Positions 61,095 to 64,000 of a stretch of 64,000 nucleotides of DNA are shown piece by piece. A program made the position numbers and the translations under genes. Under the pieces are notes generated by a model. The model was not told the DNA's origin. It saw only the letters and a program-made list of their open reading frames with translations, and made no database searches. Source of the DNA: Catenovulum sediminis (GTDB lineage: Bacteria; Pseudomonadota; Gammaproteobacteria; Enterobacterales; Alteromonadaceae); assembly GCF_040270295.1 (NCBI RefSeq), contig NZ_JBELOE010000255.1. One strand, given 5' to 3'. Within the stretch, counting starts at the first letter, position 1. Every line of letters starts with the position of its first letter.

Positions 61095-63698
61095 CTAGTT
61101 AGCAACGATGTTCAACAACTTACCCGGCACGTAGATAACTTTACGTACGGTTTTTCCATCGGTAAATTTTGTCACGTTTTCGTCTTGCATCGCTTTGGCT
61201 TCAAGCTCTTCTTTGCTGGCATCTGCCGGCACGGTAAATTTGGTTCTTAATTTGCCGTTTACCTGCACAACAATAAGTTTTTCATCTTCAACCAAAGCGG
61301 ATTTGTCGGCAACTGGCCAATTGGCTTCTTCTATTGGGTTTTGATTCCCCAACACGGCCCATAATTCATGACAAATATGCGGTGTAATGGGTGACAATAA
61401 CAATACCACATTGCTCAGCGCTTCATGCACTAGTGCATGGTCTTGCTCTGTTTTTGCGGTAAATTTACCCAGTTTGTTCATAAATTCCATAACCGCTGCA
61501 ATTGCCGTGTTAAAGGTTTGTCGACGGCCCACATCATCACTGACTTTTTCAATGGTTTTGTGTAATTCGCGGCGCAGGTTTTTCTGTTCGCTGGTTAATT
61601 GAGCTAAATCTAACGTGCCACCCTGATAACTTTCATTATAACTTTCTTTATGTTCGTATACTGCGCGCCACACCCGACGAATAAAGCGGTTTGCGCCTTC
61701 TACACCTGAGTCTATCCATTCTAAGGTTTGCTCAGGAGGGGCGGTGAACATCATAAATAAGCGCACTGTATCTGCACCATATTGGTCGATAACCGTTTGT
61801 GGATCGATTCCGTTATTTTTCGACTTAGACATTTTGCCCATACCAGCAATTTCTACCGGCTTGCCGTCTTTTTTGTAGATGGCTTTTACAATTCGGCCTT
61901 TGTCATCGTATTCAGCATCCACATCTGATGGTGCATACCAAGTTTTACCGCCTTTTTCGTCTTCACGATAGTAAGTTTCTGCCAGTACCATGCCCTGACA
62001 TAATAATTGCTTGAACGGTTCGTCTGATTTTACTAAACCTACATCACGTAATAGTTTATGGAAGAATCTGGCATACAAGAGGTGCAAAATAGCGTGTTCG
62101 ATACCACCTATATATTGGTCAACTGGCAGCCAGTAATTGGCTTCGGTTGGATCTAACATTTTGTCATCGCATTGCGGTGAGCAGTATCTGGCGTAATACC
62201 AGCTTGATTCCATAAAGGTATCAAAGGTATCTGTTTCTCTGAATGCGGTTTGTCCGTTGTATTCGGTTTTAGCCCATTCTGGATCAGCTTTGATCGGCGA
62301 TGTTGTGCCATTCATAACCACATCTTCTGGCAAGATAACCGGTAATTGATCTTCTGGTACTGGAACCGCTTCGCCATTTTCCAAATTTAACATTGGAATG
62401 GGTGCGCCCCAATAACGTTGACGTGAAACCCCCCAGTCGCGCAGGCGGAAGTTCACTTTAACGGTGCCTTTGCCCAAACTTTCTAACTTTTCAGCTATTG
62501 CTTTAAAAGCTGCGTCGAAATCTAAGCCATCAAACTCTCCTGAGTTAACCAAAATCCCTTTTTCGGTAAAGGCTTGTTGTTCTAGATCGATACTGATTTC
62601 AGCGTCTTTAGCAGGCTCGATAACTTGTTTGATTGATAAACCGTATTTGTGTGCAAATTCGTAGTCACGCTGATCGTGCGCTGGTACGGACATAACCGCA
62701 CCTGTGCCATAGTCCATCAAGACAAAGTTAGCCGCCCAAACCGCAACTTCTTCACCTGTAATTGGGTGTATTGCGCGCAGCCCTGTATCGACGCCGGCTT
62801 TTTCCATTGTCGCTATGTCTGCTTCGGCCGTTTTGGTGTTTTTGCATTTCTGAATAAAATCAGCCAATTCTGGGTTGTCTACTGCCGCTGCAATACACAG
62901 TGGATGCTGCGCGGCTAATGCAACGTATGTCACACCCATTAAGGTATCTGGGCGTGTGGTGTAGACGGTAAATTGATCTGTACCATTGTTTAGTTGAAAG
63001 TCTATTTCAACCCCTTCTGAACGGCCAATCCAGTTTTTCTGCATGGCTTTTACTTGATCGGGCCAGTCTTCCAGTTGATCTAAGTCGTCTAATAATTCTT
63101 GTGCGTAATCGGTGATTTTAACAAACCACTGTGGTATTTCTTTTTGCTCTACGAGTGCACCTGATCGCCAGCCGCGACCATCGATTACTTGTTCATTGGC
63201 TAATACGGTTTGATCGACCGGATCCCAGTTGACCGTCGACATTTTTTTATAAACCAAGCCTTTTTCGTATAACTTGGTGAATAACCATTGTTCCCAACGG
63301 TAATATTCTGGTGTGCAAGTGGCGAGTTCACGAGACCAGTCGTAACCAAAACCCAATTGGTTTAACTGTTTTTTCATGTATTCGATGTTTTCGTATGTCC
63401 ATTTTGCAGGCGCGGTGTTGTTGTTGATTGCCGCGTTTTCAGCCGGTAAACCAAATGAATCCCAACCCATTGGTTGCATTACGTTTTTACCCAACATACG
63501 CTGGTATCGGCTGATAACATCGCCAATTGTATAGTTACGTACGTGCCCCATATGTAGCTTGCCACTTGGATATGGGAACATGGATAAGCAGTAAAATTTT
63601 TCTTTGCTGTCGTCTGCTTTTACTTCAAATACTTTTTTTTCTTGCCAGTATTTTTGGACTTTTTGTTCTATTTCTCGCGGGTTATATTGCTCTTGCAT
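61095..63698 (-). CDS. leuS: leucyl-tRNA synthetase
   Basis: A class I aminoacyl-tRNA synthetase of 867 residues (E. coli 860). The HIGH motif is HMGH (49-52) in FPYPSGKLHMGHVRNYTIGD. The editing domain contains TVYTTRPDTLMGVTYVALA, and the KMSKS loop is in GMGKMSKSKNNGIDPQ (about residue 625). It is the promoter-proximal gene of the leuS-lptE-holA-nadD-rsfS-rlmH-mrdA-mrdB-rlpA group, all with overlaps or short gaps. The roughly 110 bp upstream before the repeats are unique sequence and should contain the promoter; I saw no clear match. Confidence 0.98.
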   Translation of the reverse strand: MQEQYNPREIEQKVQKYWQEKKVFEVKADDSKEKFYCLSMFPYPSGKLHMGHVRNYTIGDVISRYQRMLGKNVMQPMGWDSFGLPAENAAINNNTAPAKWTYENIEYMKKQLNQLGFGYDWSRELATCTPEYYRWEQWLFTKLYEKGLVYKKMSTVNWDPVDQTVLANEQVIDGRGWRSGALVEQKEIPQWFVKITDYAQELLDDLDQLEDWPDQVKAMQKNWIGRSEGVEIDFQLNNGTDQFTVYTTRPDTLMGVTYVALAAQHPLCIAAAVDNPELADFIQKCKNTKTAEADIATMEKAGVDTGLRAIHPITGEEVAVWAANFVLMDYGTGAVMSVPAHDQRDYEFAHKYGLSIKQVIEPAKDAEISIDLEQQAFTEKGILVNSGEFDGLDFDAAFKAIAEKLESLGKGTVKVNFRLRDWGVSRQRYWGAPIPMLNLENGEAVPVPEDQLPVILPEDVVMNGTTSPIKADPEWAKTEYNGQTAFRETDTFDTFMESSWYYARYCSPQCDDKMLDPTEANYWLPVDQYIGGIEHAILHLLYARFFHKLLRDVGLVKSDEPFKQLLCQGMVLAETYYREDEKGGKTWYAPSDVDAEYDDKGRIVKAIYKKDGKPVEIAGMGKMSKSKNNGIDPQTVIDQYGADTVRLFMMFTAPPEQTLEWIDSGVEGANRFIRRVWRAVYEHKESYNESYQGGTLDLAQLTSEQKNLRRELHKTIEKVSDDVGRRQTFNTAIAAVMEFMNKLGKFTAKTEQDHALVHEALSNVVLLLSPITPHICHELWAVLGNQNPIEEANWPVADKSALVEDEKLIVVQVNGKLRTKFTVPADASKEELEAKAMQDENVTKFTDGKTVRKVIYVPGKLLNIVAN

Positions 63699-63809
63699 GC
63701 AGTTGATCCGAATATTCGCTACTGAAAAAATGATTTGATTATTGCACCTAGTACAATTTTGGTTGCATAGGATAACTTACCCGCTATCGGGACGCCAATA
63801 ATTTCTGTG

Positions 63810-64000
63810 ATATGGGTCTGCCCTTTAGGGCGACGAGTTTTGAGCTTCAAGCTGTGTAGGTCGTCCTTTAGGGCGACAATTATTAATTCGACATCGTGCA
63901 TTCTGCTTTTGTCGGGCTAAAGCCGCGACCTACATTTTAGCTTTAAGCTTCGAGCAGCGAGCTTCAAGCTGTGTAGGTCGTCCCTTTAGGGCGACAATTA
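63810..64000. repeat. REP/BIME block 18 upstream of leuS (about 4 hairpins, runs off the window)
   Basis: Class-1 forward copies (a GGTCTGCCCTTTAGGGCGAC variant, a copy one C short, and a complete one), the spacer AATTATTAATTCGACATCG then TGCATTCTGC, an inverted class-2 hairpin, and heptamers (AGCTTTA, AGCTTCG, AGCAGCG, AGCTTCA). The unit is the same type as blocks 1 and 2, 60 kb away. It continues past the end of the window. Confidence 0.94.

Overview
The window looks like chromosome from an AT-rich marine gammaproteobacterium. The block leuS-lptE-holA-nadD-rsfS-rlmH-mrdA-mrdB-rlpA-dacA-ybeD-lipB-lipA is the classic gammaproteobacterial arrangement, and rapA, ampD-ampE and argR fit the same class. 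An Alteromonadales-type host is my inference from gene style; I cannot name the species.

Layout. Positions 1-15 kb hold housekeeping genes: the end of creA, rapA, phoH, a DUF1289 gene, an HPt plus REC-GGDEF signalling pair, argR, ampE-ampD, a membrane-anchored retropepsin-like protease, a periplasmic ATP-dependent DNA ligase paired with a beta-CASP nuclease, and nadC. Positions 15.6-43.3 kb hold a surface-polysaccharide locus. Precursor genes (manC, manB, ugd) and a HEPN/MNT module sit on its left. yjbH and a long minus-strand operon follow: a wza-like exporter with about eight SLBB repeats, wzz, glf, wzx, four or five glycosyltransferases, wzy, gmd, fcl, gmm, an epimerase, a small phosphoglycosyl transferase and capD, closed by a clear terminator. 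The genes predict a Wzx/Wzy-type polymer drawing on GDP-mannose, GDP-L-fucose, UDP-galactofuranose and UDP-glucuronate. No wzc/wzb is present. Positions 43.6-48 kb are accessory: a Fic protein lacking the catalytic histidine, a REP-associated tyrosine transposase (RAYT), a second HEPN/MNT pair whose HEPN gene is frameshifted, and a tRNA-Phe/Thr/Phe cluster. Positions 48-63.7 kb hold a TonB-dependent receptor and the lipA-to-leuS cell-envelope operon.

The most striking feature is a very dense REP-type repeat system. I counted about 140 short hairpins by hand in 18 to 19 blocks, filling nearly every gap between transcription units. Each hairpin has GTAG directly 5' of its stem, which is the mark of RAYT substrates. 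At least five stem classes exist, and they differ by paired, compensating changes around a constant TTTA loop. Most blocks are composite: a tandem heptamer run (AGCTTCG and variants), a class-1 hairpin, a 20-45 nt spacer, then an inverted hairpin of another class. A single RAYT gene lies among them. The repeats have also entered genes: the stop codon or C-terminal tail of at least five genes (DUF1289, beta-CASP nuclease, manC, hepT, fic) is repeat sequence. The 16 kb polysaccharide operon and the 11 kb dacA-leuS operon contain none.
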